Assembly: GCF_001425705.1 (NCBI RefSeq)
Contig: NZ_LMDC01000028.1
Span: forward strand, 849,536 to 913,535
Origin: Pelomonas sp. Root1217
Lineage (GTDB): Bacteria > Pseudomonadota > Gammaproteobacteria > Burkholderiales > Burkholderiaceae_C
Length of the DNA: 64,000 bases
Reading direction: 5' to 3'
The notes below the pieces were generated by a model. The model made no database searches, had not been told where the DNA came from, and saw only the letters and a program-made list of their open reading frames with translations. This document shows, in pieces, positions 11,328-20,483 of the stretch (position 1 is its first letter; each line of letters starts with the position of its first letter). Made by a program: the position numbers and the translations under genes.

Positions 11328-12157
11328 CGCGCCTGCCCCGCCAGTGCCTCGCGCACGGCCGCTACCTGGCGGCGCGACACGGCCAGCCATTCGTCGACAT
11401 GGACGACGCGCACCGCCCAGCTGTCGGCTACCTCAGTGGAGTCACCGCCATCCAGCTCGCCGAAGGACGTCGGCGCGTGGCGCTCCAGTTCGCGCACGGC
11501 CCAGCGCGCCACCAGCGCGTTGCGGTGCACGCGCAGGAAGCGCTCGCCGAAGCGCTGCTCCAGGTCGGACAGCGCTCCGTCCATCACATGACTTTCGCTG
11601 GCGGTGCGCAGCGTCAGGTATTTCAGTTCGGCCTTGAAATACAGCACCTCCGCGATCGGCACGCGCAGCAGGCGGCCCCGGTCGGTCAGCGTGACGAAGT
11701 CGGCCGTGTCGGGTGCAGAAGGCGCATCCAACGGCTGCTGGGCCTGGGCGGCCCCCCGCTCGGCCAGGCGCTGGGCGGCGCGGGCCAGGGCGGCCTGCAG
11801 GCGCTCCCGGCGCACCGGCTTGGTCAGGTAGTCGAGCGCGTCAAGCTCGAAGGCGCGCAGCGCATGCATGGCGTGGGCCGTGACGAAGATGATCAGCGGC
11901 GCCGGCAGGCCAGGCTGGTCCGCCTGACGCTGGACGAGGCTGTCGGCGAATTGCAGGCCGTCGGCGCCGGGCATCTGCACGTCCAACAGCACGATGTCGC
12001 AGCCATGCTCACGCAGCCAGGCCGCGGCCTGGGAACCGGTGGCCGCCTCGGCGACAACCTCGCAGCGCGGTTCCTGGATGGCGTCGACCAGGCCGCGCAG
12101 GCGCAGCCGGGCCAGAGGTTCGTCGTCGACGAGAAGGACGCGCAGGGCTGTGGTCAT
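11324..12157 (-). CDS. LytTR-family response regulator, AlgR-like
   Basis: A 277-residue regulator. The receiver domain (5-125) has D11/D12, phospho-acceptor D59 in LLDVQMPGADG and the lysine in YLTKPVRRERL. An Ala/Gln-rich linker leads to a LytTR DNA-binding domain (about 165-270) with VTLTDRGRLLRVP, YFKAELKYLTLRT and FLRVHRNALVAR. The LytTR fold reads DNA through beta strands and usually binds paired direct repeats. It is partner of the LytS/AlgZ-type kinase upstream (overlap 12154-12157). AlgR-like proteins control alginate, pili and virulence functions elsewhere; the targets here are unknown. Confidence 0.88.
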   Translation of the reverse strand: MTTALRVLLVDDEPLARLRLRGLVDAIQEPRCEVVAEAATGSQAAAWLREHGCDIVLLDVQMPGADGLQFADSLVQRQADQPGLPAPLIIFVTAHAMHALRAFELDALDYLTKPVRRERLQAALARAAQRLAERGAAQAQQPLDAPSAPDTADFVTLTDRGRLLRVPIAEVLYFKAELKYLTLRTASESHVMDGALSDLEQRFGERFLRVHRNALVARWAVRELERHAPTSFGELDGGDSTEVADSWAVRVVHVDEWLAVSRRQVAAVREALAGQAR

Positions 12158-13263
12158 AACGGCACCAGGATACGCAAGGAAAAGCGCTGCTCGGTGGATT
12201 CGATCTCGAAGCGCGCGGCGACATCGTGCATCAGCTTCAGCCGCTGGCGCACATTGCGCAGGGCCAGGCCATGGCCGGCCGTTCGCGTCGGCCCGCCGAC
12301 GGTGTTGACGATGCGGATCTCGACCTCGGCGCCGCGGCGCACCGTGGTGACCTCCAGCTCGCCACCCTCGTCATTGGGCTCGACGCCATGGCGCACAGCG
12401 TTCTCCACCAGCGGCTGCAGCAGCAGCGGCGGTACGCGCACGCTGTTCGCCTCAGGGTCGAGGTGCCAGACGATGCGCAGCCGCTTGCCGAAGCGGATCT
12501 GCTCGATGGCGAGGTAGCGGCGCGCCAGTTCGACCTCCTCGGCCAGCGTGACCGAGGTGCTGGCGTCGGCCAGGGCGACGCGGAAAAGCTCCGCCAGGTC
12601 CTCCAGCACGCTCTCGGCGCGTGCCGGGTCGATCTGCACGAGGGCGATGGCACTGTTCAGCGTGTTGAACAGGAAGTGCGGCCGGATGCGCGACTGCAGC
12701 TCGACGAGCTGGGCCAGAGCGTCGGCCGGGCGCTGGGTGTGCTCGCGCATTTTCAGCCAGGCCAGCAGCAGGGCCGCGCCGCTGGCGCCGCAGGCAGCGA
12801 TGCTGGCGATGCGCCAGGCGCTGGACGGGTCTTCGCTCGTCAGGCTCAGCAGGCCAAAGCCCATCAAGGCACCGACGGCGCCGAGCAGCATCAGCGCGCC
12901 CCACTGCACCGGCTCGGGCAGGCGCGGCCACAGCCGCTTGGCCGCGCAGACGACGAGCAGCCAGGACAACACGGCGAACATGGTCACGACCGTGCCGTTG
13001 GCCGTCAGCGTCAGCCACTGGCCGGCATCGCGTGCGACGACGGCCGCCCCCAGGGCCAGCAACAGCTGCACGCCAAGCACGGCGCGCAGCACCAGGCCAA
13101 CGTGGCAGACGTCGAAGGCGCGCGTCGGGTCAAGCAGCGGCGCCTTGTTGAGTTCGGGCAGTTCAGGCAGCTCGGTGGCCGCGAAGCCCAGCCATTGGCT
13201 GAGCTGCATGGACTCGTGCCAGACGCTGTGATGCGCCGGCGCGCGGCGCTTGAAGAAGGGCAT
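12154..13263 (-). CDS. LytS/AlgZ-type sensor histidine kinase
   Basis: A 369-residue membrane kinase of the His_kinase (5TM/LytS-YehU) group. Four or five hydrophobic helices occupy about 45-170 ([64 protein letters not shown]). The phospho-acceptor H196 lies in [13 protein letters not shown], and the short ATPase domain has [17 protein letters not shown] and [13 protein letters not shown]. It has no periplasmic sensor domain of note, so stimuli probably come through the membrane helices. Its stop overlaps the regulator start by 4 bp. It is divergent from argH across 86 bp. Confidence 0.88.
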   Translation of the reverse strand: MPFFKRRAPAHHSVWHESMQLSQWLGFAATELPELPELNKAPLLDPTRAFDVCHVGLVLRAVLGVQLLLALGAAVVARDAGQWLTLTANGTVVTMFAVLSWLLVVCAAKRLWPRLPEPVQWGALMLLGAVGALMGFGLLSLTSEDPSSAWRIASIAACGASGAALLLAWLKMREHTQRPADALAQLVELQSRIRPHFLFNTLNSAIALVQIDPARAESVLEDLAELFRVALADASTSVTLAEEVELARRYLAIEQIRFGKRLRIVWHLDPEANSVRVPPLLLQPLVENAVRHGVEPNDEGGELEVTTVRRGAEVEIRIVNTVGGPTRTAGHGLALRNVRQRLKLMHDVAARFEIESTEQRFSLRILVPL

Positions 13264-13349
13264 GTGGGGCTCGGATTTGTTGGCGTTCGATAATCCCGGG
13301 CTGCGCGTGCATTTTGCGCGCTGAAATCCAGCGCCAGCCCATCTCAGTC

Positions 13350-14747
13350 ATGTCAGACAACCAACTCGCCAACAAATCCCAAGCCTGGTCCGCCCTCTTC
13401 TCGGAGCCGATGAGCGATCTGGTCAAGCGCTACACGGCCAGCGTCGGCTTCGACCAGCGCCTGTGGCGGGCCGACATCGCCGGCAGCCTCGCTCATGCCG
13501 AGATGTTGGCGGCGCAAGGCATCTTGAGCACCGAGGACCATGCCGCCATCCAGCGCGGTCTGGGCGAAATTGCCGCCGAGATTGAAGCCGGCCAGTTCGA
13601 GTGGAAGTTGGACCTGGAGGACGTGCACCTCAACATCGAGGCGCGGCTGACCGAGCGCGTCGGCATCGCCGGCAAGCGCCTGCACACCGGGCGCAGCCGC
13701 AACGACCAGGTGGCCACCGACGTGCGGCTGTGGCTGCGCGGCGAGATCGACGAGATCGGCGGCCTGCTCAAGGCCCTGCAGACCGTGATGGTGGAAAAGG
13801 CCAGCGAGCATGCCGACGTCATCCTGCCCGGCTTCACCCACCTGCAGGTGGCGCAGCCGGTCAGCTTCGGCCACCACCTGCTGGCCTATGTCGAGATGTT
13901 CGCCCGCGATGCCGAGCGCATGGGGGACACCCGCAAGCGCGTCAACCGCCTGCCGCTGGGCGCTGCCGCCCTGGCTGGCACCAGCTACCCGCTGGACCGC
14001 GAGCGCGTCGCGAAGACGCTGGGCATGGAGGGCGTCTGCCAAAACAGCCTGGATGCGGTGAGCGACCGTGACTTCGCGATCGAGTTCTCGTCGGCGGCCA
14101 CGCTGGTGATGCTGCACATCTCGCGGCTGTCCGAGGAACTGATCCTGTGGATGAGTCAGAACTTCGGCTTCATCGCCCTGCCCGATGCCTTTTGCACCGG
14201 CTCGTCGATCATGCCGCAGAAGAAGAACCCCGACGTGCCCGAACTGGCGCGCGGCAAGACGGGCCGCGTCGTCGGCCACCTCGTCGGCCTGGTGACGCTG
14301 ATGAAGGGCCAGCCGCTGGCCTACAACAAGGACAACCAGGAGGACAAGGAGCCCTTGTTCGACACGGTGGACACGCTGAAGGACACGCTGCGCATCTTTG
14401 CCGACATGCTGGCCGGCCTGACCGTCAAACCCGAGGCCATGCGCGCCGCCGCGCTGAAGGGCCATGCCACCGCGACCGATTTGGCCGACTACCTCGTCAA
14501 GAAGGGCGTGGCCTTCCGTGACGCGCACGAGGTGGTTGCGCATGCGGTGAAGACGGCGACGGCCAAGGGTGTCGACCTGGCCGCACTGACGCTTGAAGAG
14601 CTGAAAACCTTCGATGCGCGCGTTGAGGCGGATGTGTTCGACGTGCTGTCGCTGGAAGGCTCGCTGAACGCCCGCAATGTGCTGGGCGGCACCGCGCCGG
14701 CCCAGGTACGCGCGCAAGTGGCTCGCCACCGCGCGCGGCTGGTTTGA
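13350..14747 (+). CDS. argH: Argininosuccinate lyase
   Basis: A 465-residue cytosolic enzyme of arginine synthesis that splits argininosuccinate into arginine and fumarate. Fumarase/aspartase superfamily signatures are clear: [14 protein letters not shown]-containing [17 protein letters not shown] and the flexible signature loop [12 protein letters not shown] with its catalytic serine. Start set at ATG 13350 ([13 protein letters not shown]), the usual N terminus; an in-frame ATG 36 bp upstream adds an unconserved lead. Length is normal. The gene stands alone, divergent from the LytS-type kinase. Confidence 0.97.
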   Translation: MSDNQLANKSQAWSALFSEPMSDLVKRYTASVGFDQRLWRADIAGSLAHAEMLAAQGILSTEDHAAIQRGLGEIAAEIEAGQFEWKLDLEDVHLNIEARLTERVGIAGKRLHTGRSRNDQVATDVRLWLRGEIDEIGGLLKALQTVMVEKASEHADVILPGFTHLQVAQPVSFGHHLLAYVEMFARDAERMGDTRKRVNRLPLGAAALAGTSYPLDRERVAKTLGMEGVCQNSLDAVSDRDFAIEFSSAATLVMLHISRLSEELILWMSQNFGFIALPDAFCTGSSIMPQKKNPDVPELARGKTGRVVGHLVGLVTLMKGQPLAYNKDNQEDKEPLFDTVDTLKDTLRIFADMLAGLTVKPEAMRAAALKGHATATDLADYLVKKGVAFRDAHEVVAHAVKTATAKGVDLAALTLEELKTFDARVEADVFDVLSLEGSLNARNVLGGTAPAQVRAQVARHRARLV

Positions 14748-14790
14748 GCTGGCTCAACACGCGTTTGGCGCGCTTCACTAGCATCACCGC

Positions 14791-15267
14791 ATGACCACGC
14801 TTGCCTGGACCGACACACTGGTCCTGAACCAGCCCACGCTGGACACCACCCACCAGGAATTCGTCGACCTGCTGAACGCCTTTGGCGCCGCACTCGACGA
14901 TGGCATGGACGCCCTGCCCGCTTACCACGCGCTGTTGGCCCACACCGAGGCCCACTTCGCGATGGAAGAGGACTGGATGGCGCGCTGCGGCTTCGAGGCG
15001 CAGAACTGCCATGCCAGCCAGCACGCCATGGTGCTCAAGGTGATGCGCGAGGCACTGCGCTATGCCAACGAGCTGAACGACCGAGAGCCGCTGAACATCC
15101 TGCGCACGGAGCTGGCGGGCTGGTTTCCGCAGCACGCCGAGATGATGGACGCGGCCTTGGTCTGGACGATGGAGCAGCGCGGGTTCGACCCGGTGACGGG
15201 CGAATGCCGTCAGCCAGCCACTGAGACCGCCGCGAGCCACAGCTGTGGCTCGGGCAGCTGCGCCTGA
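14791..15267 (+). CDS. Bacteriohaemerythrin
   Basis: A 158-residue haemerythrin-like O2-binding protein with a non-haem di-iron site in a four-helix bundle. Ligand motifs are visible in order: TTHQEF (about H21), HTEAHFAMEE (His/Glu set near 50-58), CHASQHAMV (near 72-77) and PQHAEMMD (near 112-117). It may store, deliver or sense oxygen. The C-terminal tail after the bundle ends SHSCGSGSCA, a CxxxxC arrangement that is not part of the fold and could bind metal or act in redox. It converges tightly on the M3 peptidase gene (adjacent stops). Confidence 0.88.
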   Translation: MTTLAWTDTLVLNQPTLDTTHQEFVDLLNAFGAALDDGMDALPAYHALLAHTEAHFAMEEDWMARCGFEAQNCHASQHAMVLKVMREALRYANELNDREPLNILRTELAGWFPQHAEMMDAALVWTMEQRGFDPVTGECRQPATETAASHSCGSGSCA

Positions 15268-17238
15268 TTACTTCTTCAGGTACTCGAAGAACGCCTGCGA
15301 GTTGGACTCGCGGCCGAGGAAGTCCTTGACCAGCTCCGGCGCGGGCTTCTGCGCGCCCTGGCCCAGCACCAGCTCGCGGTAGCGCTTGCCGACTTCGGGG
15401 TTGAGCTTGCCGGCCGCAAATGCCGTGCGCAGGTCCATCGCCACCACCAGGCTCCACAGATAGCCGTAGTAGCCCGCGCCATAACTGCCGGCAATGTGAG
15501 CGAAGCCGGCCGGGAACATCGTGCCCTGCACATGGCCCAGCGGCGTGGCGCCTTCCATCTTGGCCCACAGCGGCATGGGCTCGGGCTTGGCTTGCTGGTG
15601 CAGCGTGATGTCGTAGCTGGCGTACAGGTGCTGGCGGCCGAACAGCCCGCCCTTGCCGTAGTGCTTGGCGGCCTGGGCCTGGTCCACCATCGCATCGGGC
15701 ACGGGCTTGCAGGTCGGGCAGACCTCCTGCATGAGCTTCAGCACCTTCTTGTCGTAGACCCAGTCCTCCAGCATCTGCGACGGCGCCTCGACGAAGTCGT
15801 GCATGACAGATGTGCCGGCCGTGGCCGCATAGCGCGTGTTGGACAGGTCTACATGCACCGCGTGGCCCAGCTCGTGCAGCAGGGTCTCGACCTCGTCCAG
15901 CGTCAGGCCGTTGCGGTCGAAGTTGACGACAAGGGCCGCCGCCGGCGTGCGGCCGATGCGCGTGGCGCTGCCGCGCAGCGGCCAGACGGCCGCGTGGTTG
16001 TACTTGCCGTCGCGCGGGTAGAGGTCCACATACAGCTGGGCGATGGCCTTGCCCGAGGCCGCATCGCTGACCACATAGGTCTGCGCCTCGTCCTGCCACA
16101 GCTTGTTGTCGATGCGCGTGTACTTGACGCCCATCATCTTCTCGATGACATGCAGCGCGAACTCCAGGCTGGCTTGCGGCGGGAAATAGGGGCGGAAGGC
16201 GTTCTGGTCGACGCTGAACTTCTGCAGCTTGACGCGCTCGCTGTAGAAGGTCGCGTCCCAGCGCTCGACCTTGGTCTGCTCCAGCGGCGTGCCCAGGTGC
16301 TTGGCCTTGTCGGCACGCAGCTCCTGCAGCTCGGTGGCCTCACGCGCGTTGACGGCGCCGGTCACGGAGTCGAGGAAGCGCGTCGCCGTCGCGCCGTCCT
16401 TGGCCATCTGGCGGCGCAGGTTGAAGTCGACATAGTTGTCAAAGCCGAACAGCTTGGCGTATTCACCACGCAACGTGACGATCTGCGCCAGCAGGTCGAG
16501 GTTGGACTGGCCGCCCTCGTTGACCTTGGCTAGCCACATGCGCTGGCGCGCTTCGCCGCTCTCGGCGCTGCGCATGACCGGGACATAGCTCGGGTAGTCC
16601 ACGCCAAGCAGGATGCGGCCCTGCTCGTCGCGCTTGGCCTTTTCCCACACGCTCGCGGGCACGCCCTTGAGCTCGGCCTCCGTGAAGGCGACGCGGGTGC
16701 CGGCGTCACGGATCTTCTTGTTGAACTGCTGGTCCAGCTCGGTCAGCTTGTCCAGGATCTGCTTGGCGCGCTCGCGTTTGCCATGGGCCAAGGCCACGCC
16801 GCTGTCCTCGAACTGGCCCGAGGCCAGGCGCACCAGCTCGGCATCGATGGCGTCCTTCTTGGGCGCCTTCTGCAGCGCGCGGTAGACCTTCTCGTTCTGG
16901 CCGAAGCTGGAGCCGAAGTCAGCCCAACGCAGTGAGCAGGCCTGGGCGGCGTCGCGCACGGCTTTGTCGGGATGGACGTTGAGGACGAAGTCGTTGGGGC
17001 CCTGGTTGTCCTCCAGATAGACGGTCAGGTCGTCATAGGCGGCCAGCCAGCCGGTGTCGACCTTGCGCTTCTCCAGCTGCGCAACGCGCTGCCTGGCGCC
17101 CTTGAGGCCGGTGTCGCAGCGAGTCTGCACATCGGCAACGCTGCCGAAGGTCGGGAAATTGGGGTCAGGCAGCTTGGGTTGAGCGTGCGCGGTGGCGAGC
17201 AGCGCCAGGGTGGCGAGCGTGGTCAGGACGGGTTTCAT
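15268..17238 (-). CDS. Exported M3-family zinc metallopeptidase (oligopeptidase)
   Basis: A 656-residue peptidase of family M3 (thimet oligopeptidase / Dcp group). Residues 1-19 form a signal peptide (LATLALLATAHAQ), so the enzyme is probably periplasmic, unlike most cytosolic relatives. The zinc site is complete: H455-E456-L-G-H459 in LLHELGHAVH, with the third ligand E484 in FVEAPSQMLEDW. Downstream, GGLFGRQHLYASYDI and HIAGSYGAGYYGYLWS are the substrate-binding segments of the family. It likely trims short peptides. It lies 65 bp downstream of prpE on the same strand. Confidence 0.92.
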   Translation of the reverse strand: MKPVLTTLATLALLATAHAQPKLPDPNFPTFGSVADVQTRCDTGLKGARQRVAQLEKRKVDTGWLAAYDDLTVYLEDNQGPNDFVLNVHPDKAVRDAAQACSLRWADFGSSFGQNEKVYRALQKAPKKDAIDAELVRLASGQFEDSGVALAHGKRERAKQILDKLTELDQQFNKKIRDAGTRVAFTEAELKGVPASVWEKAKRDEQGRILLGVDYPSYVPVMRSAESGEARQRMWLAKVNEGGQSNLDLLAQIVTLRGEYAKLFGFDNYVDFNLRRQMAKDGATATRFLDSVTGAVNAREATELQELRADKAKHLGTPLEQTKVERWDATFYSERVKLQKFSVDQNAFRPYFPPQASLEFALHVIEKMMGVKYTRIDNKLWQDEAQTYVVSDAASGKAIAQLYVDLYPRDGKYNHAAVWPLRGSATRIGRTPAAALVVNFDRNGLTLDEVETLLHELGHAVHVDLSNTRYAATAGTSVMHDFVEAPSQMLEDWVYDKKVLKLMQEVCPTCKPVPDAMVDQAQAAKHYGKGGLFGRQHLYASYDITLHQQAKPEPMPLWAKMEGATPLGHVQGTMFPAGFAHIAGSYGAGYYGYLWSLVVAMDLRTAFAAGKLNPEVGKRYRELVLGQGAQKPAPELVKDFLGRESNSQAFFEYLKK

Positions 17239-17303
17239 CGCGTCTCCTTGTGGGAAGGGCGCGATTCTCTCGGCCGGATCGGCGTCAGCCGTTCGGCACT
17301 CCC

Positions 17304-19196
17304 CTATTTCTGCAGCAGGGTTTTTACCTGGGCAAGCGCGGAGGGGTCGTCCAGCGTCGTCAGGTCGCCCGGATCACGCCCCTCGGCCACGGCCTGCAGC
17401 GCGCGGCGCAGCAGCTTGCCCGAGCGGGTCTTGGGCAGCAGCGTCACGAAATGCACGCGAGCCGGCCGCGCCACGGCGCCCAACTGGGCGTCGACATGCT
17501 TCATGACCTCGCCCTCCAGCGTGAGCGAGGCCTGGCCGGGGTCGCGCAGCACCACGAAGGCGATGGCGACCTGGCCCTTGAGCTGATCGGCCACACCGAC
17601 GACGGCTACCTCGGCCACCGCCTTGTGGCCGGAAATGCATTCCTCGATCTCACGCGTGCCCAGGCGGTGGCCGGCCACGTTGATGACGTCGTCCGTGCGG
17701 CCGAGGATGAAGGTGTAGCCGTCGGCGTCGCGAGAGGCCCAGTCGAAGGTGGAGTACACCTCGCGGCCCGGCACGCTCTTCCAATAGGTGTTTACGAAGC
17801 GCGCGTCGTCGCCCCAGACCGTCTGCAGCGTGCCCGGCGGAAGCGGATGTTCAATGACGAGCACGCCCTTCTGGTTGGGCTCGGTGAGCTCGGCACCGGT
17901 GTTCTCGTCGAGCAGCTTCACGTCATAGCCATACATCGGCACGCCGGGTGAGCCCAGGCGTGTCGGCACCGCCTCGACGCCGGGGATGTGATGGGCGACC
18001 GTCAGCAGCGGCCAGCCGGTCTCGGTCTGCCAGTAGTTGTCGATGATTGGGACGCCAAGCCCGTCGGCGATCCAGCTCGACGTGGGCTCGTCCAGCGGCT
18101 CGCCGGCCAGGAAGAGCGCTCGCAGCGACGACAGGTCATGGCGCTTGAGCAGCGCGGCATCGTGCTTTTTCAGCACGCGCACCGCGGTCGGGGCGCTGAA
18201 CATGACGGTCACCTTGTATTTCTCGACCAGGCTCCACAGCACGGCGGCGTCAGGGTTGACCGGCGTGCCTTCGTACATCAGCGTCGCCATGCCGGCGATC
18301 AATGGCCCGTAGACGATGTAGCTGTGGCCCACGACCCAGCCGATGTCGCTGGTGGAGAAGAACGTCTCGCCGGCCTTGCCGCCAAAGATCCAGTCCATGC
18401 TGGTGGCCAGAGCGACCGCATGGCCGCCAACGTCGCGCTGCACGCCCTTGGGCCGGCCCGTTGTGCCGCTGGTGTAGAGGGTGTAGCTTGGCGCGTTGGA
18501 CTCGAGCCAGACGCAGGGTACGCAAGCGTCGGCATGTTGGCGGCGCAGCGCGGCGTAGTCCAGGTCGCGGCCAGCCACACGCTCGAAGGGCGCCAGGCCG
18601 CGGTCCACCATCAGCACCGCGGCCGGCTTGTGCGCGGACAACTGCACGGCCTCGTCGAGCAGCGGCTTGTAGGGCAGCGTCTTGCCAGCGCGGCTGCCCG
18701 CGTCGGCGCTGACGATGAGTTTCGGCGTCGCGTCCTCGATGCGGCTGGCCAGGCTGACCGAGGCGAAGCCACCGAACACGACCGAATGGATAGCGCCGAT
18801 GCGCGCGCAGGCCAGCATCGCGAACGCGGCCTCCGGAATCATGGGCATGTAGATCAGCACGCGGTCGCCCGAGCCCACACCCTGCGCGATCAGGATGGCG
18901 GCCATCACCTCGACCTCGGCCTGCAGTTCGGCAAAGCTGAAGACTTTTTCCTGCCCGACTTCGGTCGACACCCAGATCAGCGCACGGTCCTCGGGCCGCA
19001 CCGCAGCATGCCGATCCACCGCGTTGTGGCAGAGGTTGGTCGTGCCCCCCACGAACCAGCGCGCGAACGGCGGCTGGCTGGCGTCGCAGATCTGCTGCGG
19101 TGGCGTCCGCCAATCAATGCGCCTGGCCTGCTCGGCCCAGAAGGCGTCGCGCTCGCTCAAGGAGCGTCCGTGGAATTCGGCATAGGACTTGGTCAT
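17304..19196 (-). CDS. prpE: Propionyl-CoA synthetase
   Basis: A 630-residue AMP-forming acyl-CoA synthetase that activates propionate. The start at 19196 (MTKSYAEFHGRSL) matches family N termini; an in-frame start at 19247 adds 17 unconserved residues. Motifs: P-loop-like YTSGTTGRPKG, YWQTETGWPL, GYDVKLLDENT, the hinge region GRTDDVINVAGHRLGT and the catalytic lysine segment KTRSGKLLRRAL. The wording follows PrpE rather than acetyl-CoA synthetase (FGGFASVSLASRIEDATPK). Methylcitrate-cycle genes are not adjacent. Product propionyl-CoA could feed central metabolism. Confidence 0.92.
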   Translation of the reverse strand: MTKSYAEFHGRSLSERDAFWAEQARRIDWRTPPQQICDASQPPFARWFVGGTTNLCHNAVDRHAAVRPEDRALIWVSTEVGQEKVFSFAELQAEVEVMAAILIAQGVGSGDRVLIYMPMIPEAAFAMLACARIGAIHSVVFGGFASVSLASRIEDATPKLIVSADAGSRAGKTLPYKPLLDEAVQLSAHKPAAVLMVDRGLAPFERVAGRDLDYAALRRQHADACVPCVWLESNAPSYTLYTSGTTGRPKGVQRDVGGHAVALATSMDWIFGGKAGETFFSTSDIGWVVGHSYIVYGPLIAGMATLMYEGTPVNPDAAVLWSLVEKYKVTVMFSAPTAVRVLKKHDAALLKRHDLSSLRALFLAGEPLDEPTSSWIADGLGVPIIDNYWQTETGWPLLTVAHHIPGVEAVPTRLGSPGVPMYGYDVKLLDENTGAELTEPNQKGVLVIEHPLPPGTLQTVWGDDARFVNTYWKSVPGREVYSTFDWASRDADGYTFILGRTDDVINVAGHRLGTREIEECISGHKAVAEVAVVGVADQLKGQVAIAFVVLRDPGQASLTLEGEVMKHVDAQLGAVARPARVHFVTLLPKTRSGKLLRRALQAVAEGRDPGDLTTLDDPSALAQVKTLLQK

Positions 19197-19434
19197 GCGC
19201 GGAGTGTGGATCCGGGGCACTGACGGCAATCTGACCTTTCGCAACACCTTGGCGTGATGAATTGCAGGGTTTTTACGGGGTTCGCCGTCGGCAAAGCCGG
19301 GGTTTGCCCTGAAAATCGCGCCCTTTACGCCCGCTTCGATTGACGGTGCCGGGGTGCCCCCCTAACCTCCGCGCCGCTGTCCCACTCCGCTATCGCGACC
19401 GCCCACGGTCCGCCCCGGTTTCTCTCGTTCCTGA

Positions 19435-20154
19435 ATGCACTTGTCCACTGCCCTGCTGAACCGCATCGCTGTTGCCGGCCTCCTGGTCGTCAGCTGTGCC
19501 GCGCATGCGCAGGGCGTAGCGCAAGCCGCGACGATCATGCCGCCGCCGGGCACGATGACCGGCGCCTATGGCCAGAGCCTGCAGCAGCAGGCGGCCGTGG
19601 ACAAGGCCGCGGCACAACCGACCACCGCGACTAAGCCGGCAACGCCCCAGGACGCCGTCAGTCGCTTCCTCAGTGATCGCGGCCTGCTGGCCAGTGCCGA
19701 GCAAGGCGGGTCATCTCGCCTGCTGGCCAGCGTGCGCGACACCGCGTCGGACCTCGTGCTGTCGGCCATGAACTTCCTGGGCGTGCGCTACACCCGTGGC
19801 GGCAATTCGGTCGAGAACGGTTTCGACTGCAGCGGCTTCACCCGCCACATCTTCGAGATGAGCGTGGGCCTGGTGCTGCCGCGCCGCGCCGACGAGCAGG
19901 CCAAAGACGACAGCCTGTTGCCCATCGGCAAGAGCGAACTCAAGCCCGGCGACCTGGTGTTCTTCAACACCATGAAGCGCACCTTCAGCCACGTGGGCAT
20001 CTACGTGGGCGAAGGCAAGTTCATCCACGCACCGCGCACCGGCAGCGCCGTGCGGGTGGAAGACATGCGCGATTCCTACTGGGCCAAGCGTTTCACCGGC
20101 GCGCGCCGGGCTGACCTGAAGGCGGCTGCGGGCGAAGGCCCGGTCACTCGCTAA
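19435..20154 (+). CDS. Secreted NlpC/P60 (C40) cysteine peptidase
   Basis: A 239-residue exported protein expected to cut peptidoglycan stem peptides (gamma-D-Glu to diamino acid bonds). A signal peptide covers 1-25 (LLVVSCAAHAQ). A low-complexity Ala/Thr/Gln region precedes the catalytic domain (about 100-220), which shows the nucleophile Cys in NGFDCSGFTRH, the His in TFSHVGIYVGEG and the third polar site in IHAPRTGSAVRV. It is convergent with the yjbR-like gene, stops 2 bp apart. A role in cell-wall remodelling is inferred from the family. Confidence 0.9.
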   Translation: MHLSTALLNRIAVAGLLVVSCAAHAQGVAQAATIMPPPGTMTGAYGQSLQQQAAVDKAAAQPTTATKPATPQDAVSRFLSDRGLLASAEQGGSSRLLASVRDTASDLVLSAMNFLGVRYTRGGNSVENGFDCSGFTRHIFEMSVGLVLPRRADEQAKDDSLLPIGKSELKPGDLVFFNTMKRTFSHVGIYVGEGKFIHAPRTGSAVRVEDMRDSYWAKRFTGARRADLKAAAGEGPVTR

Positions 20155-20156
20155 CT

Positions 20157-20483
20157 TCAGGCGTCCGGTCCGCCGTTCTCGCGCCAGGACTGCGCGAGCA
20201 ACGCCTTGACGCAGCCCGGCCTGGCATTCGCGAGCAACAGCTTTACGCCGCAGCGCTTGGCGCCCCAGAACAGCGGCTCGACGACGCCCGCCTCACGATC
20301 GATCCACGCATCCCGAGAATCCTCGTCCTTGATGAAGACGCGCAGCTCGGTGCCGTCCGGCGTCATGGTCGCGAAGATCCTGCCCTTGGCACCCGGCAGG
20401 CGGAAGGAAGTCAGCTCGTGATGCGGCTTCTCGACCGCGCCGGGCAGGCCCAAGGCGAGCGCCCGGGCCTGCTGGGCGTTCAT
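20157..20483 (-). CDS. MmcQ/YjbR-family protein, end of the paa operon
   Basis: A 108-residue cytosolic protein of the YjbR/MmcQ family (double-wing, CyaY-like fold). Typical features: LALGLPGAVEKPHHELTSFR near the N terminus, GRIFATMTPDG in the middle and WGAKRCGVKLLLANA near the end. Start at ATG 20483 overlaps the paaZ stop in an ATGA, so it is translationally coupled to paaZ. The family often binds DNA loosely but has no settled role. A function in phenylacetate metabolism is not implied by sequence. Confidence 0.8.
   Translation of the reverse strand: MNAQQARALALGLPGAVEKPHHELTSFRLPGAKGRIFATMTPDGTELRVFIKDEDSRDAWIDREAGVVEPLFWGAKRCGVKLLLANARPGCVKALLAQSWRENGGPDA

Noticed and set aside
13353-14729. 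A 458-codon frame antisense to argH
   Set aside because: Covers argH exactly on the other strand and carries no recognisable motif.
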